Shown here: positions 47,931 through 61,581 of the stretch, piece after piece
Layout: the number at the start of each line of letters is the position of its first letter
Numbering within the stretch: position 1 is the first letter of the stretch
Source of the DNA: Hymenolepis diminuta
Lineage: Eukaryota > Platyhelminthes > Cestoda > Cyclophyllidea > Hymenolepididae
Reading direction: 5' to 3'
Assembly (NCBI GenBank): GCA_900708905.1
Contig: CAADRB010000022.1
Span: 1,830,463 to 1,894,462 of the forward strand
DNA length: 64,000 bases
Notes under the pieces: generated by a model
What the model saw: the letters and a program-made list of their open reading frames with translations, nothing else
Database searches by the model: none
Told to the model about the DNA's origin: nothing
Position numbers and translations under genes: made by a program

Positions 47931-49589
47931 ATGTTTAATAATGTTGACGCATTTAAGCATGGGGAATAATTAAGAATTCCGATGAGAAGTTCAGAGTGTG
48001 GGGTAGAAAAGAAATAGAAAAAAATTCAAGGTATTTTAAAATCATCTGAAATTAAGATCCTTTTTGGTGTCTGTTTGTCACTTCATCATAGTCTATTGTT
48101 CAAACGTTTCTAAGTTCACGTTAACGATTCTCACGGCTAACTGATTGGTAGATTGAACTGAGAGTGCTTGTTGATGCCATCTTGGTGAACATGTCCCTAC
48201 TGATTGCCAAGGGACAGCTATTATTTTCTAGTCTATATGCATTTAAGACAGCGTTTATTCTTAGCATGGATTATAAAAAAATATATCTAAAGCCGTGGAT
48301 GCTAAATGTCCACATTGGAATCGATACAAATATGGGAGAAAAAAGCCCGCGAAGGTTTCTTTTCTGCACAATGTTCGTATTCTCTCTTACTACAGTTATA
48401 GAAAATTATAATACATTCAACTTTCCAGTAAAATGCGAATAGCACTGGTCCTAATACCTGCCCCTATCTGAGTCTCTGCAATAAAATCAGAGCTCCTTAT
48501 CCTTAATATAAAAGCGATATTCCTGAAAAACATGCAGATAATATTATGATGATTTCCAAGATCAGATCTGAGTAAGTGACTCTCAAAACGAATCATTTAA
48601 AAAAACTATATAAATGTTTAACTCCGTTTTATTTTACGAAGTAAATCGCGGATTTCGTTTTCAATACTTTTAGCTACTACTTGCTGCTAGGGATTCAATT
48701 TTGATATTCTTTTTAGTTCTATACTCAATTTAAAAACTTTAGCTGCCAAAGAGACATCGGACAATCAGAACTTTATCGTATAGCCTATGTTTCAATAATT
48801 ATATTCGCATTCCATCACAGCAATACAATAATTCAATTCTGTTCTTTTATCAGCTTATTTCATCTGCACCTGTTAGAGACGTAATGTAGTAGGGGTCCTG
48901 GGCCTCAAACAACCTTCAGACGGTTCGATTAGCAGCTGGAAACTTTGGATCTCTCGGGTAGCAGTCTGATCGGTTTACCGAAGTGTTTTCCTTGAATTAT
49001 TTGCATAATCGTAGTTCTCAACCGCCAGTTTTTCAATCCATCTAACTCATTTTGAGGCGGGAAAATCTAGTTAAGGCTCTACTGTTTAGAATTCTAATTG
49101 CAGGACGGAGTTACTAACATTATGTTGACCTTTAGAGTCCTGATTAAGAAAAAAGCGGAGACTGTTCACAGGATCATCGTTACCAATTTCAATTTAATAA
49201 TATATCGGTTGCTTATAATGAATCTTTGTAGAGGATTCCTGCTACGTTGTATATGTTGCGATCAATAATAGATTTTACGGATTTGCGTGACATTTTCTTA
49301 CTTTGACAAGTTAGATTCAAACAGACGTTAGGCCACTGTTAAAACCTCATTTGTGACAAGACTATTTACTGCAAAAGTGTGATTAGAAGAAAATATATTG
49401 AATAGCATTTTTTTCCCTTCTTGGGATATTTATCACCATTTGTCTTATCAGCATTACATCAGTAATTGGACTTACATAGTTTTACTCTAAACGAACATTA
49501 AATCCCAAGCCTATTTAGAAAACTTTCTCGAACACTCGCTCTGGCCAGAGGCCTAGTGTCCTGGTGAGAAATTCGAATTTCGTCAATCT

Positions 49590-49745
49590 CTTTATTTGTG
49601 GTTGGAAATTTTGTTCGCTGGGTGTGCACTCATAGGCATCTAACTCATGATCGCTAACTTTGCTGAGAAGGACGTTAATCACTGCGCTATAGATACACGA
49701 AAGCATGTTACTTGAGTCCCGCCTGAAAATGACTTTTAAAATCAC
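49590..49745 (-). repeat. tRNA-derived SINE fragment (S6)
   Basis: The minus strand has the clearest A box of the family, TAGCGCAGTGATTAAC (49674-49689), 27 bases before a B-box-like GAGTTAGATGCC (49635-49646), then TATGAGTGCACACCCAGCG. A 76-codon open frame across it is a by-product of the repeat. Confidence 0.65.
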
Positions 49746-51424
49746 AATTTGAATACAAGAGTCCTACAATTTGATTTTCATTTTAATTGAAAATTCTGAA
49801 CTTTCTGCACTCTTATTTATGAAGATTTTCTAGTCCACCGAGAATGACTTTAAGCACTAGTCCTAAATATAGAAAATGCACTCTGGTTTCTCTCTAGTTC
49901 AGAAATTCTCATTACGCTGTCTCATTCAGATCTAAATAGCTGCAAAATACTTAACTAAAATTTGGATTGCCATAAATTTTGCTGCATATTTTCTTCGAAT
50001 GATGAAGAAATTGAGAAACATGCCATCTGTCCTTTTTGGTAAAATAGTTATTTGAAGTATTCTTATTCCATCCATCTTTTGTATTAAGACGACTGAAGGA
50101 GCTAGTTAGATCTGTGAGGGATGGTTAAATTTTTCACTTGCATGTATATATATATATAGTGTCATATGTTTTATACAAATTAAAAAATTCTGCAAACGAA
50201 ATGGCGAGTCGATTTACAAAAAGTAAATCATATCAAAACAAACATTAGAATTGTAAAAGTGTTTAAATAAAACACAACATCACGAAAATGCCTGATTAAT
50301 ATCGCTATTTTAAATTAATTAGCAAGCCTTTTATTTACCGAAAATGAAGTAATTTTGGATATAATTTCGCCTATCTTCTAATGGGCTACTGAAAGAGCTG
50401 AGTAAGATCCAAAAACTACTACTAAGACTCGGTCATAGTCACCCCTTTTCACATTATAATTTCACCAGGAGTGAAAATTTTATATAAGCAAATAAATGAA
50501 GCTGCTAAGCACTTTAATTAATTTCAATGTAGAGTCTATATTTATTCTCAGAAGTCAAGTTTCGACGTGGGTCACAATTAAACTTCTGCCACATGAAATG
50601 AGTGACTTGTTTTCCGACAGTTTATTATGCTCCCCCCACCCACTCCACACGATTTAATCATAAATTTTATTGTTCTTAATGGAACCTATAATATAAATAA
50701 AAGTACACAGTATATTTCCTTATTTTATCAAAAATATTATTTTTAAATAATGTAATTCCAATTTTTATAATCGCTGAATATACACTCATAAATTAATCCC
50801 AGGCAAATTTAAAGATCCTTCAAACCCAATGGTGGTTAATTCATTTGCGTGAATAAGCTTGAAACTTATTTTGCTTGAGAATTAGAAACAATATCAAAGT
50901 GAAATATTATATAATAAAATGACTCCGTTTGCCCGTTTACAAGTTCAGTCAATTAGGAAAAATTATAAGTTGTTTTCATACTTTTGTATTCATCTTTCAT
51001 TTATTAATCAATGGGTTCCTGAAATAATAGGACCTATATGAAGCCTTAGTCATTATGTTTGTGGTAATATCTCGAATTGTTAAGATTTTTATATCTTGTC
51101 TTAAACTTAGGACTTATAGTATACCACTCTTTGTACTAACCCGAATAAGACACACTCAGAAACTCTCGATTTCTAAATTTGGGTGGATCGCGACTGGCAA
51201 CTTAGCGGTATGGGTGGGTGGATGTTTAAACATTCCAGACTTCACTGTAGACCTTCCAGTGGGCAGTAGGAAGCACACATCGCATGTCGCAACACTGGAG
51301 GATCTGGTACTTCAGATACCAAAAAATGCTATGAATTATCTGATCCACTTCCAAATCATCTTAAGCAGAGTTATCCACTATCTGCCACCCATATTTTGAC
51401 CGGTATTTATTAGTGTGATCGGTC

Positions 51425-51510
51425 ATGCATTTCAAGTAATGTGTGTTAATAAGTTTCCAACTCTTGACCTCTGATTTGGCAGACATGTTTCCTTACCAAT
51501 ACTCCCCCAG
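51425..51510 (-). repeat. tRNA-derived SINE fragment (S7), weak
   Basis: On the minus strand GAGTATTGGTAAGGAAAC is followed by GAGGTCAAGAGTTGGAAACT, matching the GGAGGTCATGGGTTCGAAACT of S1 with several changes. The promoter boxes are decayed. Confidence 0.4.
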
Positions 51511-54500
51511 CACAATTAACATACTGTCCCTTTCTCGAATTTGTTAAAGTTTATAACCATTACTTTTCTGCTAAACTATAGCCAAGCACAATGTATGGCC
51601 TCAATTTTACACAGTATGTACGGATGAATATCATCTGAAATAAAAAGTTTTTAAGATAACTTTATCAGCTGATTATGACGCTCTTCATCTTTTTTCGTCT
51701 AGTATCAACGGCTGACAAATAATTATCTTACCTCATTTAGTATCTTTCCTCGTTTATTTTTAACGTCAAGTAGAAGGGGAATTTCATATTAACGATGACG
51801 TCGAAAATAACTTTTGGCGACGCGTACCAATGAAGTGAAGAGCAAAAATGAATACCTTAATCTAATATATATATGAATTTGAGAGTTTATATTTAAATAT
51901 AGGCATGCCATAGATAAAATCGTAGTCATATTCTCCGATGGCAGCAATAATTAATATTCAAGAGAGGTAATTCTTGCCGCCTCAAATGCTCACGGAGACT
52001 TACAACCACTTGAGCAATAGCTTAAACAATTAGGTATACTATTTATATTTCAAAGTTCGCAAATTAATGGGGAGTATTCTCAAAATTGGTTAGATCTTAG
52101 GAATTTGAATTACAAATATAATCCATTAGAAATGAAACCCTTCTTAAAGAATATTCAAAATTAAATTAAAAATAATTACTTTGAACGTAGATATATACTG
52201 TGATTGTCAACTATTTCACAATTGAAGTGTTTCAAATATTTGTTAACTTCAATGCAATTTTGAAAGAGCGTTAATTTAATCCAATAATCTTCTGAAGAGT
52301 TGCTTGTTTACATCCAATTGGAATGAAAATATGTGTTCCGGAAACGATTTTTACTGTTTCCATTGAATGTGAATCATTCTATATGCATGCACTTGTTTAT
52401 GCTTGGTAAAATAGAGAGTCAAAATAGGTCAGTTATTTTGTGCTCTTTTTCCTTTCCGAGGTTCTAACGAAACAAATTAAATTTTATCTGCCTTCTGTAC
52501 TCTTTATGGGCAATAAATTAAATAGTGCAATTATTATTGGTTAATAAATAATATAAAAAGTAAAAGTAATGTTCTTATATTAAATTTAAACAACCGAGCC
52601 ATAAACAAATTTTTATGTAAAAAGACAACATGAAGGATATATGCAACATTTACTCTAATTTAAAATCTGATTTCTGCTTAAGCGTTTGTCCGTACTTTCT
52701 TAAACTACTGGAGATTACATTAAAGAAACCGTGGCCCTAAGTTTTGATTGACAAATCTTTGACGGCTTTTATATTGACCTTGGCATGTACTTCTGCATTG
52801 AAAAATCGCAATCCTCGCACTCAGTCAGCTGTTTTCGGAATTTTATAGTTTACCAGCAACTTGACACGCTCTTGAACAGTAAAGTATCTGGATGTTTATA
52901 GAGGGGGGGTAGAGAAATTTGGATTCATTCCGCACTCTACTATAAAATTTGAGGTCGGGATTAGGTATGACGAAACTGAGGTTTACAAACGAATCTTTTT
53001 CGTCATACGACTTAAATTAGGAAACATTTCGGCATTTTAGATTTCATTAAAAGTATTTCTCATTTCATTGAATGCCTCTTTGGCATCCTCTTCTGTTGAT
53101 TTTTTAGTGTAAGTGTTTGATAGTTGACGGCAAAGCAGACCTTCAAAGAATTAAGAAATGAAGTATTGCATGAATTAGAGTCCATTACATTCACAGCGTA
53201 GTTCCCCTTTCGTATTTATAAAGATAAAGAAAATAAAGAATAATAACAATTTTTTCGTCGGCTTCCTTCAGAAATGAATATGCCTTTTGTTAGAAGTGAT
53301 ATTATTACTTACTTGAATACAATTCATAAAATTCTGTGAACAGAATTTGCTCTTTGGGCATTGGATTTTTCAATTACTCTCCGTCAGTGCTCGTGTTATA
53401 GGAATGAGGTCTCATAACTACTTAATTGCTCAATAACCATTCGGTTAATCCTATAATCTACAAGTATTCACAGAAAGTGCCAAGCTTAATCTTGTCGGAT
53501 AAAGATCGATTTTAATTCTTCAGTAGAAGGGTGAAGTAAAGATGAAAAAATGTATTTTTCATCAAATTATCTAATCAAACAAAAATAAAAAGTAAGCGAA
53601 CAACTACATATAGATTATTTTTTTCTCAGTACCTTTTATTTCTTTATAAAGTGTGCAGAACATTCACCGAACTTCCTAATCATATCAGATCCTCAAACAA
53701 GCACAAATTTGATGTTCCGCACTTTTAATACTCGTGAAGAATAATATCAACCGGTCCTCACATAAACTCAGATAATTGAATTTCACCGGTATGTCACGTA
53801 AAAATCACATTTGATGCATTTGATATTAAGTGACAAATCTTGTGAGCAATAGAGCATTTGCGGAATCTATTTAAAAAAGATTGATATAAATAACTTCTTC
53901 AATGAAGAGCACACAGTTATTTCCCTAGGTTATTTGACGCATATTTCCAAAGGGCTGTGCTTTAACTTTTAGACCATAGTACCACTAAAATTTGTTAATT
54001 TTTTCCCAGTTTCACCACATAAAATGGATGAAAAATAGTTGAAAACAGCGGATCTGGTTTGATCGACATTAACTGCTAATCTTGGCTTATACCAGTTAAC
54101 CGCTCTACATATGTGGGGAAAATTTAGCAACCACTGCAACATTTTCCCTCAACTTTCAACCTAAGCTACATCCACATTTAATGATCTCAAATATCTTAAA
54201 CTGCAAAGGACGAAATCTTCAAATTTCACTCCTATTTTTCAAACTGGGTAATATTGGCAACTCTTCATTCCTTCGCCAGCTCACATCTATAATATGAACA
54301 TCAACTGATCCAGTTTATCTAGTGGACTTAATAAAATAACACCCCGATTTCTTCCCAGATCCGATGGAAGAATCTATCCGAATGCTTCTCCACTTGGATA
54401 TACATACACTATCCTAACAAACCATTCACGGATTTCAGGTTCATCAATAATTTAAAGTTCCTATTGTTTTTCCATTCTTACGCTTACTCTTATCCTTTGC

Positions 54501-57500
54501 CATATACTGTAAAATCCGGTCCTTGTCACCCCTTAGACCCCCTGTATTCCAACAGCAGCCTTATCCTTCACTTGATTAAGAAATTATCACCATTTATCTG
54601 CAGCTGGTTTTTCGGTTTGTCAATAATTATAGCATTAAAATTACTGTATTCTCAGGCGTGTGTGAAAATCAGTGCACGAGGGATGAAGTTCTTAAACTTA
54701 GTTCAGGACCACTGAAAATATACAAATTGGCTTCCCACCAATCTTTTTAATAGAAACGACCCATGTCAAGACCAAGCCACCGAAAGACGATTTCTTTGCC
54801 AAGGGAACTTGCTCATATAATTTATTACATATTTTAAGATAAAATAACTACTACACAACTTCCATTCCTGTATTTTAACGAACACGCGTAATGATAAACA
54901 AGGAGAAGAGCCCTATTTTAACAGTACCATAAAAAACAATACTGCCATCACATTGAAAGATCAACTAAACACACATTCACAGACATACAAACACCGAGAT
55001 ACACATACAAGGATTTTGTATATACCATCAAAATTGTACCTAGTGAGGAAAAGAAGTGGGAGGGAAAGTCGGTCCATTTATATACACTACTCAGATAGCA
55101 CGAGAAAAATGCACTTAGGAAAAGAGGGTGTGCAAAAAGGAGGAAAAAGTGAAGAGTGAAGAAATAATCATGATAATAATGATGAGTAAAGGAGATACTG
55201 AGATGTAAGTCGGAGAGAGCGAGAGGGACTTCAACATATCCTAGATTCAGTAATTTTTTTGAACGACAAAACAGAGATTATTGCACAACTGGAGAAAGAT
55301 TCTATTATTGAGTTTCAACGCTGATCATAAGAAGGAGGGAAGGGTTGGATGGAGATAACACAGTTCATCCAAATTGCTTGCGGCCTTGATTTCATCCTCT
55401 AATACCCACATTGTCGGCGGTAAACTGAAGAGGCGAAAAAATATTTAACAGTCATTTATGGATATTTAATTGCCATTAATGATTCAATATTTTGATAATG
55501 AAAACAAACATGATCAGATCTTTGAGTAGAGAACCCCAGTGAGCTGTGGTATGTTAAAAATCATCATAGCAAATTTCAACTTAGTCGTATCAAGGCATGG
55601 GCAACTTCTCAAAGTAATCAACCCCGAATATCGCGGATATGAAATATCGTTCATGGGTAAAATGCTGAGATAATGAACTTCAGAAATTTAGATTATAAAG
55701 CAACGAACTGTATACGTTAGTTGAGTGGACAACCTGGCGAATCGAATACTCAGATGAAGCAATATTCTTACAATGTCCTGATTTTCTTGATACATTTATC
55801 CGATCCTTCTTTATACCTTATTTGGACTACGCTACTGTTCCTTCCGTTGAGATTCTTTCCTACAATTTAAAATTACGCACTGTTTAGCCTTGCAAAGAGT
55901 AATACAGGTAGTTTGGATGGTATTCTGTGACTATTCAAACGCATTACTCGAGACTAAATAATGCAGGTCCGAAGGAGTCATTGTTCTCAATATCTAATGT
56001 TCATTTCAGACACTAATTAATGACACAAACTGGATACGGGGGGTTTGGTACCAGTCATGACAACTTGACATAAAGACCCGCAGTTATGACAAACGTTTGT
56101 TTGGGGGTCTGTTATTTAGAGAAAAGGAGAGATGTATGACTAGGACATGAGAATAAGATTGAAATGAGTTTTCCCTTTATCTAAATAAAAACAGCGAGAA
56201 TTCGGAAAAGTAGAAACTAAAAAAATAAACAGAAGTAGTAAAAATTTGATCGATTCTTATTAATTTGAACAAGCTTCAACATGTTGAATTTCAATAACTT
56301 TCAAAGAACTCACAATTAGAACCGGTGTTTGTGTGGTTAATTAGATATTGAATCACTTTAGAAAGTTTAATCTATTTTACTTCGTTGAATTAACGTTGAC
56401 TATAGATTACAATTGTTTACAATTTGCAGGAAATAGGCTGAGTTTTTATCAGGAAGATAGCCATCAAGACAATTAAAATCCGTCTCTCTCCTTCAAATCC
56501 AACAGTTAGTTGAGGATGAAGGTAAAAGCGATCAAATGCCAAAGTTTGGTAAGAATTTCCGTCTCTAATGGGAAGACAATAACCAATCAACCAATGTTTG
56601 AATTAGCATAAATGCGTGAAAAAGTTTTAGAACTAACATAAATACTGAGATGAGGACGACCTGATAAGTTCAGCTAATGTGAAACCAGATTTAGTGGAAA
56701 GTTCAGAGTGAAATAACTTACGATGACCTCAAATGACCCTTTGACTTTCAGTTAATGTGAGATTAAATCGATCAAAACATGTAATTAAAGCAAGATGGAC
56801 GTTCGCACAGCTCTAGATTAAAAGCACAAAAATCATGAAAATCACAAGCAATTTCTTACCTCTTAGCTACGAACGAGATAAATTGAAGACTAATATGATT
56901 ATTTTCAAATGAAAAAGCGGTTAGGCTTATAAAATCCATACGCAAATAAGCGATCAAATAAAACTTTTAGTTCTATTAACAGAACATGTCAGTAAAACCA
57001 CACTTTTCACCTTGAGTAAACACAGCTTACGCAACTTAAAAATTTTACATTATCTGTGTTATTTTAGAATAACGGAAGCTGTTTAACATCATGCAAGATT
57101 ATTTACCTACTCAACATTAGGAAAAAATGAGGTGAAGCGGCAAAACCAACCCTTCCTGATTAATTAACACTGATCAATAAACACTGAATATCATAGAAAA
57201 GCATTTGCTGCAATCTAGGGAACGAACATTGGAATCTAAATTTTAGAGCGTGAATTACCCATATAGTAACTATTGTACACACCGAGTCCAAGAATCAAAT
57301 GAAGCAAGACTCTTTGATACCTTGACGTTGGTTATAAATTCTTACTTGACGGTTCACTGCTTCTAATATTTCAAAATTCCAATTTCAAAATCTGTAGCCT
57401 TAGTTTATTACTATTATTGATTAATTCAAGGTGTGAAAGACAATACCGATCGTTTAAGGACTATACTGAATACAATATGTTCCCTAACTAAAATTAGTAA

Positions 57501-59253
57501 AATTATCAGTGTTGTACTGAAGACATGATGGAAAGCGAAACATTTAGATGATGACTGTGGACATCTCAACAAAAGCTATTGTGTTTTAAGAATATTTTTT
57601 AACTGTCATCCCCCGACCTTGCTGTAAGTAATCGAGAAATTATTGAAACAAATCGATCAAATTTATGGCTCTTTTTCTTTTATACAGTCACATCACATCT
57701 CATGGTCCTATTTGATTTGCTTTCTGGATTCTGATTGTACACACGCCACTTAATGGATATATTTCGTTTAAAAAGTTCCAGTTAAGTTTCCAAATCTTAA
57801 AATGTGAGTGACGGGACAGGCCACTTAAGAACTATGCTGAAAGTAAGACATTCAGTAAGCTGATTAAGCAAAATAATCATAGAATTGCTCTGAAAAGATT
57901 AGCAGAAGCGGCATAAATTACGACGATAACTGCAGAAACCCAAAAAAGATCTATCGCATGTTAACGATTTGCAATCTCGAGTGATTCATTTTCCTTCAAT
58001 CGTCGTATTTTACTTCAAATCGTGATTTACTGCAAAAAATTTCGAAAAATCATTCATATTTATAGATCTTCCCTTCGAATTTCCTCATGATCGACCAAAA
58101 GACACGAGATACTGATATGTGCTTCTCCTCTCTCAAAAGTTAAAACCCTAAGTGCATATCACCAAATCGGTAAGAATTATGACCTCCAATATAACCTAGA
58201 GGGAGAGTGGGGGGGAAGAAGGAGGAGAAGGGATTTCTATAGAGAGACTTCAGTTTAACGCATAAACCAATAGGAAATTTCTAAATTTTTGAATTTATTA
58301 GCCATTGACCTATAGCCAATGGCGAATTGTGCAGTAAAGAAGAACGGCTCCAATTGGAAGACAAGAAAATAATAAACCCTCCGGAGCTTCATGTAACAGT
58401 CATCTTAATCGAATCACATTACAAATTCCGGTGCGAGAGACCTAGGGCAACAAATATCGCTGTAAAATAGCGAGAAATTCAGTCGAATTCAAGAAATTTA
58501 AATTCAAATACAATGAGTAAAAGTTATTAAGATAACATAAGAATAAAACCGACCCTCATACTACATTTAACATTGTTCGGAAATTCAGGTAATTTGAACT
58601 TTCCGATAATAGCTAAATTTGATTAAACTTAGCAAGGCCCTATGAAATAAAGCGAATGTTACGGCTGGCCTCATCTACCCGTGATTGACTGTAAAAAGAT
58701 GTAAATGAATTTAGTTGGAATGATCAACTACTCCACTAAATCAACCAGTCAACAAATTCTAATCATCATGAATATAACCTCACCCAGAAAACAAGGAATT
58801 TAATCATTAAACGTGAAATTTGAAGCATCAACTGCCTCTCAATCGATATCCTTCTTTGCGTCCCTTATTGGAATGTTTCGCGGATTTCCGTGAATAAATT
58901 TTTTCCCACGATTAAAGCATGTAACATCTATATGTCTTGAAACCGACGCAAAGGTGACTGAAAACAAGGCAAAAGTCTAGAGATGATCTAGAAATACTCA
59001 AAGGTGTTGAGAATCCAAATAACAATAGGAAAAAAGACGTCAGTCAGCAAGACTAAATTCATTTCAAATAAAGAGAGCAGAACAGTGCTTTATTTTTATT
59101 CTCGTTCCAAACCAAGTAAAATTGCCCTTTGCTATGGATTTACCTTTTCTAAGAGGAGCTGATGATGGATAAATTACACTAAACAAATAATTATTTAAAG
59201 CAAGAGCATTAATTATCAAACTGAATTGTGAAGAAAAGTAAAGGCAGACTTAC
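51511..59253. other. AT-rich sequence with no supported gene, apart from SINE S8
   Basis: I looked for exons continuing the minus-strand gene at 59.25 kb and could not defend any. Purine-rich tracts occur at 55.05-55.23 kb and 58.20-58.24 kb. The stretch is probably intron or intergenic DNA. Confidence 0.45.
54030..54115 (-). repeat. tRNA-derived SINE fragment (S8), weak
   Basis: On the minus strand ATATGTAGAGCGGTTAACTG is a good A-box match, with the AGCGGTTAA found in tRNAs, but the B box (AGTTAATGTCGATC) is poor. It could equally be a fragment of an unrelated tRNA pseudogene. Confidence 0.4.
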
Positions 59254-60210
59254 TCATCACTTAGATGTCCACGCCACTCGACAAGGACTTCAATCCTAGT
59301 GTCTGGATTTAATCTTTGTCCAACAAACTGAAAGGAAAAATGTATTATAATAGAATGGATAAGAGAGGGTATTTGACAATTGATAACAAATTTCAAGAGT
59401 AATTATTTCTAATTCAACAGCTTTTTCCTGCCGTAATATTTCAAATACCTCGGTATATGTGAAAAGGAACTGGGGAAAATAATAACAGCTGATAAGTGAC
59501 AATACAACAGTGATTCTGAAGTTTATTCCGTCCAGATTTTACATTATCTAACTAAATAATACCATTCTTATATTTATTTATTCCCGTCAGTATATCGGTA
59601 GGTTAAAATCAAGGGAACAATATTACTATGTCATAACATTTTTTGTATTCAAGATAGGAATTGAGGGGGAAGATAAACAGGTTTGGACAAGTAATTATTG
59701 GACAGAAACTAGTGAAACTACAAGATTTCGTCGGACTGAGTTTTGGATGGTCAGGCGCATCCGATGTCGATATTCTTAACAGGCATTAACGTTTGTTTTA
59801 ATTAATATACATGCTGTAAAGCAGTTATAATTTGTTGGATAGCGGAAAGAGTACATGTGGAACAGAAGAGGTTTATAAAGGTAGCTGGTGGCAGCTAATG
59901 GACTTTGTGAAATCCGGACTCTCAATCTCGGAACACATCAACTTTGAAACACGGAGACTTAAGAACGATTAACCTTCTCCTGACCTCAAATGTACCTAGT
60001 TTATCTATCAAAACTGTTGTAATGACACGATATAATATGACGTGATCTAGCAGACACCCGTCCTTTGAGGTCTTCTAGGTCTTTTGTACGTAATTCCCAA
60101 CACGCTACGAATTTCACCATCGCATTTTTCACAAATTTTCTCTGAAGTTTCGCTAAAACTGGTTTTAGATAATTGGAAAGATCAACCGCTAGAACTTGAT
60201 CTTGGGTGTT
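59254..60210 (-). CDS. Two exons of an unidentified protein (partial)
   Basis: The upstream exon, 60058-60210 (51 codons), follows GGTTTGCAG and reads NTQDQVLAVDLSNYLKPVLA, then KLQRKFVKNAMVKFVACWEL and RTKDLEDLKGR. Its donor CGG|GTGTCT is weak. The next exon, 59254-59327 (24 codons plus 2 bases), follows a TTTTCCTTTCAG acceptor, reads FVGQRLNPDTRIEVLVEWRG then HLSD, and ends at a strong GTAAGT. Both are phase 0 at their join. The charged, globular composition looks like real protein, and VEWRG recalls chromo-like folds, but I cannot name the family. They may belong to the gene at the right edge (63.4-64.0 kb). I could not find the following exons. Confidence 0.5.
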
Positions 60211-61143
60211 CTGCAAACCGCGTTTGAAGGTGGCCTGAGATAGTCATGCAAAAATAGTTCTGTTTGGCACGTAAGTGAAAAAAGAGCCACGTCATCTAAT
60301 GTCACGACGACGCCCGCGCCCGACCGGACAGGCAGTGCATAAAAATAACCTAATTACTGCTACATACCACAAATATCTGTTTGAACATGCATTCTTAATG
60401 CTTAGTACTATACATTTACAAAGTAGCAATCCATTTCAAGATAGATAAGCTTTAAAAAGCAAGTAAACGGCGCAGCAAAAGTTAAGAAAACAATGTAATG
60501 CAGAAAAGAGAGGAATGAAACGATCGAAGATGCGTTCAGAAACCTGTTTTACTCCTTTAAAGCTTTCCTCTTTTTTGGCCTGATTTCCCGTGAAAAAACT
60601 GTCTAACTTTGTCTTGCTGCTTACTGTCTAGTTAAAAAGTTCAAAAGGTGAGTTGTTCTCCGATTATCAGAAGATCAAACTTTCCAATTCCATCTAATAG
60701 TCAATCAACCCTGAAGAGTGTAGAGATGAATTGTCACCAAGACAAGCTCAAGTGTTGAAGTGAGAATTGAGTCAATAGGAAAATAAAAACAAACAATCCA
60801 ATGCGTTCGGATATCAGATGAAGTAAAATTTTACCTCACATTAATTATTTGAATTATTCTACCAAGGATCTAGTTCCGATCAATGGAAAAATTGCGTAAT
60901 TTCCTTCACCATGAAAACTGCATGATAATTATAAGGCGCAATACTTCTGGGAATTATGATAAAAGGTTAAAGTGAAGAACGAATCAGAATCAACAGATAG
61001 TTTTACACTAAACAGACAATGGAAGTAGAGAGGGTTCATTCAAGTCTCAGAAAATTAATTTTCAACGCATATCCTACATTAAAGTAAAGTAAATAAAAGT
61101 AAGAATCAAGGAATTTTAAAATGGTAAATGATTTGGCAGAACA

Positions 61144-61581
61144 TTATTTTATTAATTCTTCCTTCTCAACTCTTTCCCTGGAATTGGTGTAGCGGTATTC
61201 AATCATTACTACTGCCAAATAACTGATCAAAAAGGGGACTACGTAAGTAATAATTTCAACCCAATTAACCAGACACATTGTTCGGCATTTATTGTAATGC
61301 TGTCTAGACATCGTAAAATGCCCGAGATATGCCACTGTGAGGATAGTTTGGTACTTACGATTGACAAGAACTGAGATATTTGTCATGCTAAGGCGCAGAC
61401 AAAAACATTGAAGATGGGGTCATGTGAGACATGAAGAAGCATCGAATCAAATTTAAAGTTCATGCTTTTACAAACTCTTACCAAGGGATATATTGCAACC
61501 GAGACCAATAAAGTACAAAGTTGAAAAGGAGACACCAAGTATGGAGAGGAATCCATGAGCAGTGGGAATCAGGTAAATAAT
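61144..61581 (-). CDS. Last two exons of a multi-pass membrane protein (partial)
   Basis: Exon 61482-61581 begins after CAATTTTCAG and reads IIYLIPTAHGFLSILGVSFS then TLYFIGLGCNISL, one long hydrophobic segment, ending at a GTAAGA donor in phase 1. The final exon, 61144-61370, begins after AAATATCTCAG, restores the frame, and contains NWVEIITYVVPFLISYLAVV followed by a charged tail, EYRYTNSRERVEKEELIK, and stop. AATAAA overlaps the stop codon. The order of a His-containing span, a linker and a final span followed by an acidic or aromatic residue is reminiscent of the DRAM/TMEM150 (Frag1/DRAM/Sfk1) family, but this is only a resemblance. Further upstream, LNWLTSLAVAMALFACL at about 61618-61670 may be another span, but its splicing does not fit simply. 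Confidence 0.4.

Noticed and set aside
51055..51399. 114-codon plus-strand frame
   Set aside because: No motif recognised, no splice support, and it ends beside a SINE fragment; probably chance or an unknown repeat.
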